From contig NZ_LXTW01000032.1 in assembly GCF_001679005.1 (NCBI RefSeq), positions 186,001 through 250,000 on the forward strand: a stretch of 64,000 nucleotides of DNA, written 5' to 3'. The notes under the pieces are model-generated. The model saw only the letters and a list, made by a program, of their open reading frames with translations. It ran no database searches and was not told the DNA's origin. Shown in pieces: positions 9,101 to 16,794 of this stretch; position 1 is the stretch's first letter; each line of letters begins with the position of its first letter. Made by a program: the position numbers and the translations under genes. Source of the stretch: Moraxella nonliquefaciens (GTDB taxonomy: Bacteria; Pseudomonadota; Gammaproteobacteria; Pseudomonadales; Moraxellaceae).

Positions 9101-11221
9101 GAGTTGCCAACCATTTATGTGGATTTAAATGCCAACGACGTGCGTACGGCTGATATCATCATCCAAAAGGCAAATGTGGTAGGCAAGATTGTCAATTTGG
9201 GTAATGCCCCCAGTCATCTGTTTGCCGAGGTGTCAAATGTCATCGCCATGGGACAGATGGTAAGTTTGGCACGTCTTAATTTTAAAGGCACACAGCATCA
9301 GCATGAAATGGCATTGACAGCAAAAAGTGATCAAGTGCAGACGCATGCCAAAGTGGTGGGCAGCTTTAACAGTCAGACCAAGACTTATGAAGGCGTACTC
9401 AGTGAGGGGAATATGCAAACTCACTTTGGACTGCTATCACAAAGACAGCCGACAGAATTTAAGATGGGACCAGATAAGAGTTTACAAATAGCCCCTCATT
9501 GTTGGCAGACCAGTAAAACTCGTGCAGGCGGTATAGGGTCTTTATGTCTACAAGACACGTTGGTCTATACGCCTAATGAAATAAAGGCGGATGTGGTCAT
9601 CCAAGACCTTGATACGTCTGTATTTTCACCCATTATGCCAAGCGATATTTTTTGGCATGCTAAGTTAAATGGTCAAGCTAAAATCAGTCATAAAAAGGGC
9701 AATATCAACCCTCAAATCAATGCACTATTGTACTCAGATAATGGACGAGTGGGGTTAAACAGTGATGATAAAGGCTATGTAGAGATGCCTTATGAGCGTA
9801 TCTCGGTCATCGCTCAAAATACGCCCACAGGTCTAAGGTTACGTACCGATGTGGCAGGAACGATAGGTGAGGGTCATGCTGATGTGCTGATGAATCCATT
9901 TGTTGATGACAAACCCATCTTAGGTGATGTGGTCATTGATAACATTAATTTGGCGGTGGTGCGTCCATTTTTGCCAAATCTAAAAGCCTTATCAGGTACT
10001 GCCACACTTCAAGCTAAGGTGAATGGCACATTAACTCAGCCCCTGTTTTATGGGAATGCTGAGTTGATGAATGGTCATTTGGCGGTCATGGATGTGCCTT
10101 TGGATTTGGTGGATGTTAACCTATCGGCACAGATAGCGGGCACACAAGCAACACTTGTGGGTGATTTTATTGGTGGACAAGGACAAGGCGTGCTGACAGG
10201 ACAGGCGGATTGGCAACAAGAACTACAAGCCAAAGTGAACATCTCTGCCAATAATCTGACCATCAGCTCGCCTCCTATGCTTGTGGCACAGGTCAGTCCT
10301 GATCTTGAAGTGATGGTCAAACCTTTGTCTCGCTATGTGGACATTAAAGGTGTGGTGGTCATACCATCGGCAACCATTCGCCCGCCTGAGGCACAGGGTA
10401 ATGTTGTTCCCCAGTCGCCTGATGTATCGGTGCTTGACCGTCGTTTGTCGGGTAATGTTGAGCAGATATTGGAGGTGTCTGCTCCGTGGAGCATTAATGC
10501 TGATATTGGATTGGATTTGGGTGATGATGTGGTGTTTCGTGGTTTTGGTGCCAAATTACCATTGGCAGGGGCATTACATTTAACTCAAAGCGGACAAGGA
10601 AAAACCCAAGCTCGTGGTGTGGTGCAAGTGTCTGAACGCACTAAGATTGATGGTATTGGACAAAATCTAGAATTAAACTATGCCCAAATCCGCTTTAATG
10701 GCGACATGCTAAATCCTCGCCTATCCATCGAGGCTGAAAAAGAGGTGGAGAGTCAAACGGTGGGTGTTCGTATCAAGGGCACAGCAAACGCTCCGGATAT
10801 TAGTGTGTTTAACAATGCAGGACTCTCCGAGCAGCAAGCGATGAATGCCATCATCACAGGGCGACTGGATTCATCGGCAGACAGTCAAATCTCTGAACAG
10901 GGTTTTCGTTCACAGGTTACCAATAATCTGGCAGCAGCAGGGTTAAGTCTTGGCTTGTCAGGCACACGTTCATTGACTAATCAAATTGGCAGTGCCTTAG
11001 GTCTTGAAAGTCTGACGGTGGATGCATCGGGCAATTCAAGTGATGCGAATGTGAATGTTACAGGTTATATCACGCCTGACTTATATATCCGCTATGGTGT
11101 GGGCGTGTTTAATGCCCAAACCGAATTATCCATGCGTTATCAACTGACTCGCCGTGTCTATGTGCAGGCGACCTCTACCACGGAAAATATGGTTGATGTG
11201 ATTTATCGTTGGAAGTTTTAG
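6137..11221 (+). CDS. tamB: Translocation and assembly module inner-membrane protein TamB
   Basis: This 1694-residue AsmA-like bridge protein is anchored in the inner membrane by one helix (about residues 39-63) after a proline-rich cytoplasmic lead. The periplasmic part is a long run of repeating beta-strand segments, as expected for a lipid-conducting beta-taco groove. The C-terminal DUF490/TamB domain is clear: GTANAPDISVFNNAGLSEQQ, QIGSALGLESLTVDASG, ITPDLYIRYGVGVFNAQTELSMRYQLTRR and the terminal VIYRWKF. It works with TamA, encoded immediately upstream, in outer-membrane biogenesis and anterograde phospholipid transport. It is longer than E. coli TamB (about 1260 residues), mostly in the middle. 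A low-complexity Thr/Pro/Lys-rich linker lies near residues 600-630. The stop codon is followed by a strong terminator. Confidence 0.93.
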   Translation: MTDHKPTNQQPKPDDKADMDSRQSNTPILPNTPPTSKWRIYLIRLFIAIIVVLMLIFALLFYAISTETGTKFVLEKIAAETGTKLSYGKGSLHGGVWVSDIVIAQGEEVQIKVNQAYVKLGWRAVFARQVHLAQASIDRLDIINHKPSTDEPFDYPTIDLPVSLRLQNTTANTVSYTQADDKGGYKEPVYLYDIALVDGKWAGSQVQVEGAKININHDVNVSDVNAKIDLTGDYPLSATAKVNVSALDKAHFDTLHLRAEGTLKRTHGKVISKYNKHDIHGEFIAQGLDDGSPFSAKLYIDHAVLPYADEQNITIKDGIITADGVVERIEIRMNANLSGQDMPNGHYYGRGVVRDGGIDIEMLTADTPSGQLTADGKMEWSDEFMMDVAVHGQGVQVREFMPVEYADYQAYLPRVLDGTLGFQYSSLDKTTNETRLEFDLTQKDGESVQASLVQSQDSPNAPWHIHADWQNVVRTGVPNIDNINSPYGSASIRLEEGKTYIEGKANIKRLSVAPAGDYDIRAKIEQGERIDLTDFHYQGDVGHLTGTGRIDLATTNTPLSWQFDLATDGFMPNAYFDAPDKTPFSMIKGTILATGRMREDEKNTKTGSAPTTTPQKEPHGTTKQTHEINIVRSDLTATLTDGNTVNVSGEGGASVQMVNAEIEHFTADFKGKFAQSFLPKIGAGDVLLDVHGDLNKININTLDYHTPKGKLSALGMLTLSEGIGWEVSARLDEIDTSAVVDNTSLLAVITGDMSSTGSYQDGSLDNLAAKFAGQLIHDDIPNGQLVVDISGANDNFVVHRLEHTGEAGELSASGVIDIGQMAWDLTAKMNAFNIGYFVQDMDSALTGGFSTTGRWAKDIQSVAINDLSLTGTMQGNNVVATGSLFGEFDLPEDLSGYISSLKTNSDSFDLQNITDFQRQLEQSTKQTRQIIRKLDANKVQLRMGDNVASMHGNEKNLTMALNLTNLSQLMPDARGAIKGGLILVDDRTELPTIYVDLNANDVRTADIIIQKANVVGKIVNLGNAPSHLFAEVSNVIAMGQMVSLARLNFKGTQHQHEMALTAKSDQVQTHAKVVGSFNSQTKTYEGVLSEGNMQTHFGLLSQRQPTEFKMGPDKSLQIAPHCWQTSKTRAGGIGSLCLQDTLVYTPNEIKADVVIQDLDTSVFSPIMPSDIFWHAKLNGQAKISHKKGNINPQINALLYSDNGRVGLNSDDKGYVEMPYERISVIAQNTPTGLRLRTDVAGTIGEGHADVLMNPFVDDKPILGDVVIDNINLAVVRPFLPNLKALSGTATLQAKVNGTLTQPLFYGNAELMNGHLAVMDVPLDLVDVNLSAQIAGTQATLVGDFIGGQGQGVLTGQADWQQELQAKVNISANNLTISSPPMLVAQVSPDLEVMVKPLSRYVDIKGVVVIPSATIRPPEAQGNVVPQSPDVSVLDRRLSGNVEQILEVSAPWSINADIGLDLGDDVVFRGFGAKLPLAGALHLTQSGQGKTQARGVVQVSERTKIDGIGQNLELNYAQIRFNGDMLNPRLSIEAEKEVESQTVGVRIKGTANAPDISVFNNAGLSEQQAMNAIITGRLDSSADSQISEQGFRSQVTNNLAAAGLSLGLSGTRSLTNQIGSALGLESLTVDASGNSSDANVNVTGYITPDLYIRYGVGVFNAQTELSMRYQLTRRVYVQATSTTENMVDVIYRWKF

Positions 11222-11282
11222 ATCGGGTATGGCAAGTTAATTCGTCTGCCATGTCATCTTCAAATCACAGACAAAAGACGAA

Positions 11283-11330
11283 AAACCAAAAGGCACACCT
11301 AAATGAGATTAGCGGTGTGCCTTTTGGTTT
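11283..11330. terminator. Bidirectional terminator between tamB and hemP
   Basis: A perfect 17-bp inverted repeat (arms 11283-11299 and 11314-11330) contains AAACCAAAAGGCACACC and its complement around a 14-nt loop. The A- and T-rich outer parts of the arms let it act on both strands, which suits the convergent genes tamB and hemP. Confidence 0.85.
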
Positions 11331-11352
11331 GGAGATTTATGATTGAAATGGG

Positions 11353-11520
11353 TTATTTGGTTAAAATCAAGCGGTTATTGCGTGTCAGACGTAAGCGATA
11401 TTCCTCGCCTTGATGCTCAATTCGCACTTCCTTGGTCAAAGCGAATAAGTTTTGTGAATGCAGGGTGGGCAGACGAGTGGATTCACGGTTGCTAAAATAA
11501 CGAGCGATGGTCATGGTCAT
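11353..11520 (-). CDS. hemP: Hemin uptake protein HemP
   Basis: A 55-codon gene reads from the ATG at 11518-11520 to TAA at 11353. The protein starts MTMTIARYFSNRES and ends IEHQGEEYRLRLTRNNRLILTK. This closely matches the HemP consensus, in which a (I/V)xHxGxxYxLRxTxxxKLILTK tail closes a small protein of 40-80 residues. HemP is a small regulator or accessory protein of haem uptake, typically Fur-controlled. The start is supported by AAGGAA about 7 bases upstream; the second ATG (11512-11514) is less well placed. The usual partner genes (TonB-dependent haem receptor, hem transport ABC) are not adjacent. A candidate Fur-like site lies 58 bp upstream. Confidence 0.85.
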   Translation of the reverse strand: MTMTIARYFSNRESTRLPTLHSQNLFALTKEVRIEHQGEEYRLRLTRNNRLILTK

Positions 11521-11577
11521 GACAAGTTTCCTTATGATTGGACGGGTTGCGGATATTTTTCCGAGCCGTCTGGCTGA

Positions 11578-11589
11578 TAATAACTATTA
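11578..11589 (-). promoter_or_regulatory. Possible Fur-box-like operator upstream of hemP
   Basis: TAATA-AC-TATTA forms a 5-bp-arm inverted repeat, preceded by GA to give GATAATAACTATTA. It sits about 58-69 bp before the hemP start in an A+T-rich stretch that also contains AATGATAATTTTATC. It only partly resembles the 19-bp Fur consensus. The assignment rests mainly on the known iron control of hemP genes. Confidence 0.35.
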
Positions 11590-11738
11590 GCTTAAAATGA
11601 TAATTTTATCTAAACACTAAATTTTTACAAACAATAAAAGTTATCATTTGTTGATATAATATCAAATTTTTCTAAGATTGCAAATACAAATTACAAAATT
11701 TGGCAAAACTGACCATTTTTCTGATAAAAGGTATCAAT

Positions 11739-12182
11739 ATGACTACCAAATGCAAACAATTACCAAAAATCACCCCTGTATCAGTGGCACTGTTGCGATA
11801 CGGCGATGAATTTTTGTTAGCAAGGCGTCATGCCCATCAACATCAAGGGGATAAGTTGGAATTTGTTGGGGGTAAAATTGAGCCAAATGAAACCCCTCAA
11901 ATTGCCCTAATCCGTGAAGTAGGCGAAGAGCTGGGATTGGACATCTGTGCCAACACCATACATGAGCTTGGGCAGATTTGTCATGATTATGGCGATAGGT
12001 TGGTGAAACTGTATGTGTATGAGATTGTATTAACCAATAGCCAATATCTTGATTTTAAAGACAAAAAAATTGGCTTAGATAATCAGGCACTGTTATGGCT
12101 TGACAAAACGACATTGTTGCAAAGTGCTAAGCGATTGCCACAGGCGAATTGGCAAATTTTGGCATGGCTGGATGATAAATGA
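11739..12182 (+). CDS. Nudix hydrolase, MutT-like
   Basis: This 147-residue protein has a complete Nudix box starting at GGKIEPNETPQ and continuing IALIREVGEELGL, which fits G-x5-E-x7-R-E-U-x-E-E-x-G-U. Nudix enzymes hydrolyse nucleoside diphosphates linked to another moiety, and MutT types clear 8-oxo-dGTP. The N-terminal VSVALLRYGDEFLLARR is MutT-like, but substrate cannot be decided from sequence. The ATG at 11739 is chosen because AAAAGG lies 8 bases upstream. An upstream in-frame TTG at 11700 lacks such support. It stands alone between hemP (divergent) and gap (same strand, 277 bp away). Confidence 0.85.
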   Translation: MTTKCKQLPKITPVSVALLRYGDEFLLARRHAHQHQGDKLEFVGGKIEPNETPQIALIREVGEELGLDICANTIHELGQICHDYGDRLVKLYVYEIVLTNSQYLDFKDKKIGLDNQALLWLDKTTLLQSAKRLPQANWQILAWLDDK

Positions 12183-12256
12183 TAAAAATATGCCGATTTT
12201 AAAAATAAATAAAACTTGTCAAAATAGACAAATTCCTTTAAAATTTAGAGACTTTT

Positions 12257-12276
12257 AAGGCGTGCCTGCCTTTTGT
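12257..12276 (+). repeat. Dispersed 20-bp motif, copy A (possible weak terminator)
   Basis: AAGGCGTGCCTGCCTTTTGT is a partial copy (15 of 20 positions) of a motif seen at 12391-12410 and 26361-26380. It also contains a 5-bp stem (AAGGC/GCCTT) followed by TTTT, so it could serve as a weak terminator for the Nudix gene about 75 bp upstream. Confidence 0.45.
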
Positions 12277-12390
12277 ATTTATCATGAAAAATATCTGTCT
12301 AAACAGCAGGTCGGTTGCACGATTTTCAAGAAAAATAAAAACCTTGAAATTTCTATTTGTTTTTACACACCATCTAAACTGTAAATTTTC

Positions 12391-12410
12391 ATCAAGAACA
12401 GGCACGCTCT
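12391..12410 (-). repeat. Dispersed 20-bp motif, copy B, upstream of gap
   Basis: Read on the minus strand this is AGAGCGTGCCTGTTCTTGAT, identical at 17 of 20 positions to copy C at 26361-26380. It lies 50 bp before the gap start and faces copy A across about 115 bp. The CAGGCACGC and GCGTGCCTG segments of copies A and B could pair in a leader RNA. Confidence 0.45.
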
Positions 12411-12459
12411 ACATTCTTATTCATTCATAATTCTCATTCATTCATAAAAAGGTGCCACC

Positions 12460-13794
12460 ATGAGCATTTATCAAGAACATCTTAAAAAACGCCAAACCCA
12501 AGAAGTTCAAGCGACTGAGTTGCTTGTTGCTCTTGCTAAGTTGTCCACTCAAAACATTACCGTACTGTTTTTTGGTGAGCGTATGGCTTTATCGGTATCG
12601 GATATTTTGACCAAACATGCCAAAGCATCCCTTGATGTGGCAGATACGCTTGCCTTTGTCAAAGACATCAGTGCCACCGACACCACCATTGATTTGGGGC
12701 AGGCATTAAAAGCAGGTAAAAAGGCAAGCGACTTTGCCAATGGTGCAGAGGTATCTGCCACAGACGTGGTATTGTACGGATTTGGACGTATTGGACGCAT
12801 TTTGGCACGCTTGTTGATGAGTCGTCCTGCATCCGATAAGGGATTGCAATTAAAAGCTGTCGTGGTACGCCCAGCAGGAGACGGTGACCTTGATAAGCGT
12901 GGCAGTTTGCTAGAACGTGATAGCGTGCATGGTTGGTTTGATGGCTCGGTTGAGATTGACCATGCCAATAGTGGCATCATCGTTAATGGTCGCTTTATCA
13001 AATTCATCCACGCATCAGACCCCAGCGAGATTGACTACACCGCCTACGGCATTAATAATGCCATCGTGATTGACAATACAGGCAAATGGAAAGATGAGGC
13101 AGGGCTTGGCAAACATTTGGCAAGCAAAGGCATCAAAAAAGTACTGCTCACCGCCCCTGCCAAAGGCGACATCAAAAATGTGGTCTATGGTGTAAACCAT
13201 GATACCATCGGGGGCGATACCATCGTATCGGCAGCGTCTTGCACCACCAACGCCATCACACCAACGCTAAAAGTGCTACACGACACTTATGGCATTGTAA
13301 ACGGACACATGGAAACGGTTCATGCCTTTACCAATGATCAAAACTTAGTAGATAATCATCATAAATCTGACCGCCGTGGTCGTGCTGCCCCCCTAAACAT
13401 GGTCATGACTTCCACAGGAGCTGCCTCTGCGGTATCCAAAGCCATTCCTGAGCTAAAAGGCAAACTCACAGGCAACGCCATTCGTGTGCCAACTCCAAAT
13501 GTCTCACTTGCAATTTTAAACCTTAACTTTGATAAAACAGTAGGTTCTGCTGATGAGCTCAATGCCTTTATCAAGGAAAAATCCCAAAGTGAGCAATGGC
13601 AAGCACAAATTGACTATTCAGACAGTTCAGAGGCGGTATCTACCGACTTTGTTGGCTCCAAAAAAGTAGCGATTTTTGATGCAAAGGCAACCATCGCCAG
13701 CGACAACCGTGCCACTCTTTATGTGTGGTATGATAATGAGATGGGATATAGCACACAAGTTATTCGTGTGGCAGAGGTTATGGCGAGTAACTAA
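12460..13794 (+). CDS. gap: Glyceraldehyde-3-phosphate dehydrogenase, long form
   Basis: GAPDH interconverts glyceraldehyde-3-phosphate and 1,3-bisphosphoglycerate. The 444-residue protein carries about 100 extra N-terminal residues before the Rossmann motif YGFGRIGR (about 106-113). Ordinary GAPDH is about 330-340 residues. The catalytic segment SAASCTTNAITP places Cys at 261, with HAFTNDQN and NGHMETVH following, and WYDNEMGYSTQ near the C-terminus. Similar long GAPDHs are known in Pseudomonas and Acinetobacter. A gluconeogenic role is inferred from the lifestyle of such organisms and is not shown here. The ATG at 12460 is preceded by AAAAAGG at good spacing. No other glycolytic genes are adjacent. 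Confidence 0.93.
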   Translation: MSIYQEHLKKRQTQEVQATELLVALAKLSTQNITVLFFGERMALSVSDILTKHAKASLDVADTLAFVKDISATDTTIDLGQALKAGKKASDFANGAEVSATDVVLYGFGRIGRILARLLMSRPASDKGLQLKAVVVRPAGDGDLDKRGSLLERDSVHGWFDGSVEIDHANSGIIVNGRFIKFIHASDPSEIDYTAYGINNAIVIDNTGKWKDEAGLGKHLASKGIKKVLLTAPAKGDIKNVVYGVNHDTIGGDTIVSAASCTTNAITPTLKVLHDTYGIVNGHMETVHAFTNDQNLVDNHHKSDRRGRAAPLNMVMTSTGAASAVSKAIPELKGKLTGNAIRVPTPNVSLAILNLNFDKTVGSADELNAFIKEKSQSEQWQAQIDYSDSSEAVSTDFVGSKKVAIFDAKATIASDNRATLYVWYDNEMGYSTQVIRVAEVMASN

Positions 13795-13820
13795 TCAACT
13801 TGTTTTATTGTGAAATTAGT

Positions 13821-13853
13821 TGTTAATGACAGGGTGTTTGTGTTACATTAACA
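13821..13853. repeat. Inverted repeat downstream of gap
   Basis: TGTTAATG (13821-13828) and CATTAACA (13846-13853) form perfect 8-bp arms around a 17-nt loop. There is no T-run. It could be an operator for the following small gene or a weak end structure for gap mRNA; neither is supported further. Confidence 0.4.
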
Positions 13854-13928
13854 AATACTCTGTTTTGTTATACATTCACAAGATTGATAAACGTCTTTTT
13901 GAGTGTTGTTATTTTTTTGAGCATTGTT

Positions 13929-14225
13929 ATGAAAATCAAACCCTTGCTAGCCTCCACCCTAACTGCCATTGGACTAAGTATGGCACTTGCCATGCCAACC
14001 ACTGCATTTGCCCAAACCTGCAAAGTTACCAACCCGACAGGCACGCCACTAAACGCTCGTGCCACGCCTAACGGCAAGGTCATCGGACAAGTCAAAAACG
14101 GCACGACCGTCTATGTCTCAGAGTATGATTATGATGATAAAGGACGTCCATGGGTATTGGTGTTTCATGCTAGAACCGACCGATATATCGGTTGGGTATT
14201 TCGCGAGTTTATAAGTTGTTATTGA
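13929..14225 (+). CDS. Small secreted SH3-like domain protein
   Basis: The ATG at 13929 opens a 98-residue protein with a textbook signal peptide (KIK charge, hydrophobic core, AMPTTAFA cleavage before QTC). In-frame codons upstream extend the ORF but would bury the signal peptide. The mature part (about 70 residues) resembles a bacterial SH3 domain: CKVTNPTGTPLNARATPNGKVIG, then GTTVYVSEYDYDDKGRPWVLV and YIGWVFREFI. Such domains often bind cell-wall peptides. Two Cys (near residue 31 and the C-terminus) could form a disulphide. No partner gene is evident. Function beyond a periplasmic SH3b protein is unknown. Confidence 0.7.
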   Translation: MKIKPLLASTLTAIGLSMALAMPTTAFAQTCKVTNPTGTPLNARATPNGKVIGQVKNGTTVYVSEYDYDDKGRPWVLVFHARTDRYIGWVFREFISCY

Positions 14226-14282
14226 GAATTGTTATTAAAAAGAAGAGATTTTGTTTGTTTTTAAATTTTTTTGCAAAAATGC

Positions 14283-14310
14283 TTGACTTTATGACAAAAT
14301 CCGATATAAT
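14283..14310 (+). promoter_or_regulatory. Promoter of tRNA-Gly
   Basis: TTGACT at 14283-14288 and a perfect TATAAT at 14305-14310 are separated by 16 bp, and the tRNA begins 27 bp further on. This is among the best consensus sigma70 promoters in the window, as expected for a stable RNA gene. Confidence 0.8.
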
Positions 14311-14337
14311 ACGCATCCATACAGCGAATGCTGACAG

Positions 14338-14413
<76 letters not shown>

Positions 14414-14426
14414 ACTTTTAAAAGTT

Positions 14427-14452
14427 CAAATCAACAGATTTGGGCTTTTTTG
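14427..14452 (+). terminator. Terminator after tRNA-Gly
   Basis: CAAATC-AACA-GATTTG followed by GGC and a run of six T lies 14 bp after the tRNA end. The stem is short but the position and T-run fit a rho-independent terminator. Confidence 0.6.
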
Positions 14453-14584
14453 TTGTTTAAATGCAATGGATTGTAAATTAAGCAAAAAAAGCAATTAAAA
14501 CCACTTAGATTTTTGTTGCAAAAGTAACAAGTAACATCAAGAACATCAGCGTATTAATTTAACAACACCAATCAGAAATATATT

Positions 14585-15259
14585 CTAGGACAAATAATAA
14601 ATCTCATCAGTCAGTTGCTGGATTTCTGATTTGTCATGGCTGACATACAGCATGGGAATGTGAGTGGTGCGGATAATCTGCTCAAAAAATGGCAAAATCT
14701 CTTGTTTATGAATGCTGTCTAAGGCGGATAACGGTTCATCTAAAAGTAACAAATTTGGCGAATAAAGCAACGCCCGCCCAAGTGCCACTCGCTGTTTTTC
14801 ACCGCCTGATAGTTTGGTGGGCATACGCTGGGTCAGATGCCCCAATTTTAACAGCTCAATGATTTCATCGGGGTGAAAGCGTCTTTGGTCATCATCAATG
14901 TTGTGATAGCCAAATAGCAAATTATTCATCACCGATTTATGGGGGAAAATTTGAGCATCTTGGAACACCAAGCCCACTCGTCGTTGCTGAATGGGTATGT
15001 TGATTTTTTTTTCGCCATCAAACCAAGTTTGCCCATTGATACGGATACTGCCATTTTTTGGGGCATTTAGCCCTGCGATGGTGTGTAAAATGCTGGTTTT
15101 GCCAGAGCCTGAAATCCCAAACAGCCCCATGACAGGCTGCGATGATTGTAAATCAACGGATAAATTCAGCCTGCCAAGCACCAGTTGAAACTGACAATCA
15201 AATATCAAAGAGTTATTTTTTGATGTTTGTGCGGTTGGTGTTTGGGCGGTTTGTGTCAT
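14585..15259 (-). CDS. modC: Molybdate ABC transporter ATP-binding protein ModC, lacking the C-terminal TOBE/Mop domain
   Basis: ModC is the ATPase of the ModABC molybdate importer. The ATG at 15257-15259 overlaps the modB TGA as ATGA, which settles the start and implies translational coupling; upstream in-frame codons lie inside modB. Visible are Walker A GISGSGKTS (48-56), Q-loop VFQDAQIFPHKSV, signature LSGGEKQRVALGRALL, Walker B LLLLDEPLSALD and the H-loop in LYVSHDKSEI. The protein is 224 residues and stops shortly after the H-loop. Typical ModC is about 350 residues, with a C-terminal Mop/TOBE domain that binds molybdate and regulates transport. No remnant of that domain is seen in the roughly 170 bp between the stop codon and the tRNA. 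Confidence 0.9.
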   Translation of the reverse strand: MTQTAQTPTAQTSKNNSLIFDCQFQLVLGRLNLSVDLQSSQPVMGLFGISGSGKTSILHTIAGLNAPKNGSIRINGQTWFDGEKKINIPIQQRRVGLVFQDAQIFPHKSVMNNLLFGYHNIDDDQRRFHPDEIIELLKLGHLTQRMPTKLSGGEKQRVALGRALLYSPNLLLLDEPLSALDSIHKQEILPFFEQIIRTTHIPMLYVSHDKSEIQQLTDEIYYLS

Positions 15260-15948
15260 TGTGCAAGTCTTCTTTTTTGATAACGGGCATACCACTGCGA
15301 CAACCATAATGCCGAAAACGCCACCCCAACTGACAACATTAACAATCGCATGATTTGGGCATCACTGTCAGGTTGTTGTAGTAGGCTATAAATCGCCAAT
15401 GGCAAGGTGCGAGTCTCCCCAGATATATTGCCCACAAAGGTGATGGTTGCCCCAAATTCGCCCAAACTGCGACAAAACGATAAAATCGCCCCAATCACAA
15501 TCCCAGCACCTGCCAATGGCAAGGTTATCTGAAAAAATGCCTGTAAACGGCTTGCCCCCAATGACATGGCGGTCAATTCAAGGCGTTTATCCACCAATTC
15601 AATGGCAAGGCGTACCGATTGCACCATCAAGGGAAAGCCCATGACTGCTGATGCCAGTACCGCCCCTTTCCAATTAAATGCCAAATCAAACCCCAACTGT
15701 GATAAATATTGTCCGATGACCCCTTGATTGCCAAATAAGACCAACAAAATATAGCCCGGTACGACAGGGGGCAGAACTAAGGGCAAAAACACAAGGGTTT
15801 CAAACAAAGACTTGCCAAAAAAATCTTTGCGAGCCAACAGCCAACCCATGGCAATTGCTGGTAACAGATTGACCAAAAGGCTCACGCTTGCGATTTGATA
15901 GGACAGTTTGATGACTGCCATCTCATCAGGCGACAGTGTTAGGTTCAT
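15256..15948 (-). CDS. modB: Molybdate ABC transporter permease ModB
   Basis: This inner-membrane permease of 230 residues forms the molybdate channel. It has about five hydrophobic helices (VSLLVNLLPAIAMGWLLA, SLFETLVFLPLVLPPVVPGYILLVLF and others). The EAA loop that contacts ModC reads ELTAMSLGASRLQAFFQITLP, and CRSLGEFGATITFVGNI is conserved in ModB. The ATG at 15948 (MNLTLSPDEMAV) matches the usual ModB start. An in-frame TTG at 15981 would add 11 residues without a ribosome site. It lies between modA (41 bp) and modC (4-nt overlap), so modABC is one operon on the minus strand. Confidence 0.92.
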   Translation of the reverse strand: MNLTLSPDEMAVIKLSYQIASVSLLVNLLPAIAMGWLLARKDFFGKSLFETLVFLPLVLPPVVPGYILLVLFGNQGVIGQYLSQLGFDLAFNWKGAVLASAVMGFPLMVQSVRLAIELVDKRLELTAMSLGASRLQAFFQITLPLAGAGIVIGAILSFCRSLGEFGATITFVGNISGETRTLPLAIYSLLQQPDSDAQIMRLLMLSVGVAFSALWLSQWYARYQKRRLAQ

Positions 15949-15989
15949 GATTGTACCAAACCTTGATAAAAATGATGACAAGACACTGA

Positions 15990-16754
15990 TTACAAGACAC
16001 TAAAACCATATTTGCGATAAACCGCTTTGGCTTCTTTGGTCTGTAAAAAGTTATAATACTGCTGGGCTTCACGACTTTGCTTAACCATGCTGATGGGGTA
16101 GACAATCGGCGTGTGTGTGGTGATTGGGAAGGTGTTAATCACTTGCACATTTTTAACCACTTTGGTATCTGTGGCATAGACAATGCCCAACTGGCATTCA
16201 CCACGGTTCACAAAGTTTAGTGCAGCACGCACATCTTCGGTCTCTACCAAACGTGGCCCGATGGTGTCCCACCAACCCAGGTTGGTTAGGGCTTCTTTGG
16301 CGTATTTGCCCACAGGCACGCTGGCGGTGTTGCCAGTGCATAGCTTGCCTGTAAAAGCATTACCGATGTCAAAGGATTTGTCTATTTTGATGTTGGTCTT
16401 GATGGGGTTGTTTTTGGGGGTAATCATCACCAAGCGGTTGCCCAATAGGTTTTTGTAGCTGCTGCTAACAATCTTATCTTTTTTGGCAAGATAATCCATC
16501 CAAGAGGTGTTTGCTGAGATATAAATGTCAGCAGGTGCACCTTGCTCAATTTGTTTGGCAAGGGTAGATGAAGCGGCAAACGAGGTTTTTACTTTGCTGT
16601 TGTATTTTTTTTCATACAACTTATTGATGTCTTCGACGGCGTTGGTCATGCTGGCGGCGGCATACACGGTGATGTCTGCATGAGCCGATGTTGCCCCCAT
16701 GACCATCATGGCGATGAATAAGGGTTTGATGGCTGATTTGATGGTTGTTGTCAT
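15990..16754 (-). CDS. modA: Molybdate-binding periplasmic protein ModA
   Basis: This 254-residue periplasmic solute-binding protein captures molybdate (and usually tungstate). The ATG at 16752-16754 is chosen because AGGAG lies about 7 bases upstream and a clean signal peptide follows (TTTIKSAIKPLFIAMMVMG, cleavage after AHA before DITVYAAASM). The family motifs VYAAASMTNAVEDI, FAASSTLAKQIEQGAPADIYISA and CQLGIVYATD are clear. It is first in the modABC operon. A broken molbindin gene lies about 40 bp upstream on the same strand. Confidence 0.94.
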   Translation of the reverse strand: MTTTIKSAIKPLFIAMMVMGATSAHADITVYAAASMTNAVEDINKLYEKKYNSKVKTSFAASSTLAKQIEQGAPADIYISANTSWMDYLAKKDKIVSSSYKNLLGNRLVMITPKNNPIKTNIKIDKSFDIGNAFTGKLCTGNTASVPVGKYAKEALTNLGWWDTIGPRLVETEDVRAALNFVNRGECQLGIVYATDTKVVKNVQVINTFPITTHTPIVYPISMVKQSREAQQYYNFLQTKEAKAVYRKYGFSVL

Positions 16755-16794
16755 AACATGCTCCTGTTTGTTCTGTGGTTGTGGGGTTTGGGCG

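Noticed and set aside
12549..13007. Long open frame (152 codons) antisense to gap
   Set aside because: It lies wholly inside the well-supported gap gene on the other strand, and its composition is that of a mirrored coding sequence.
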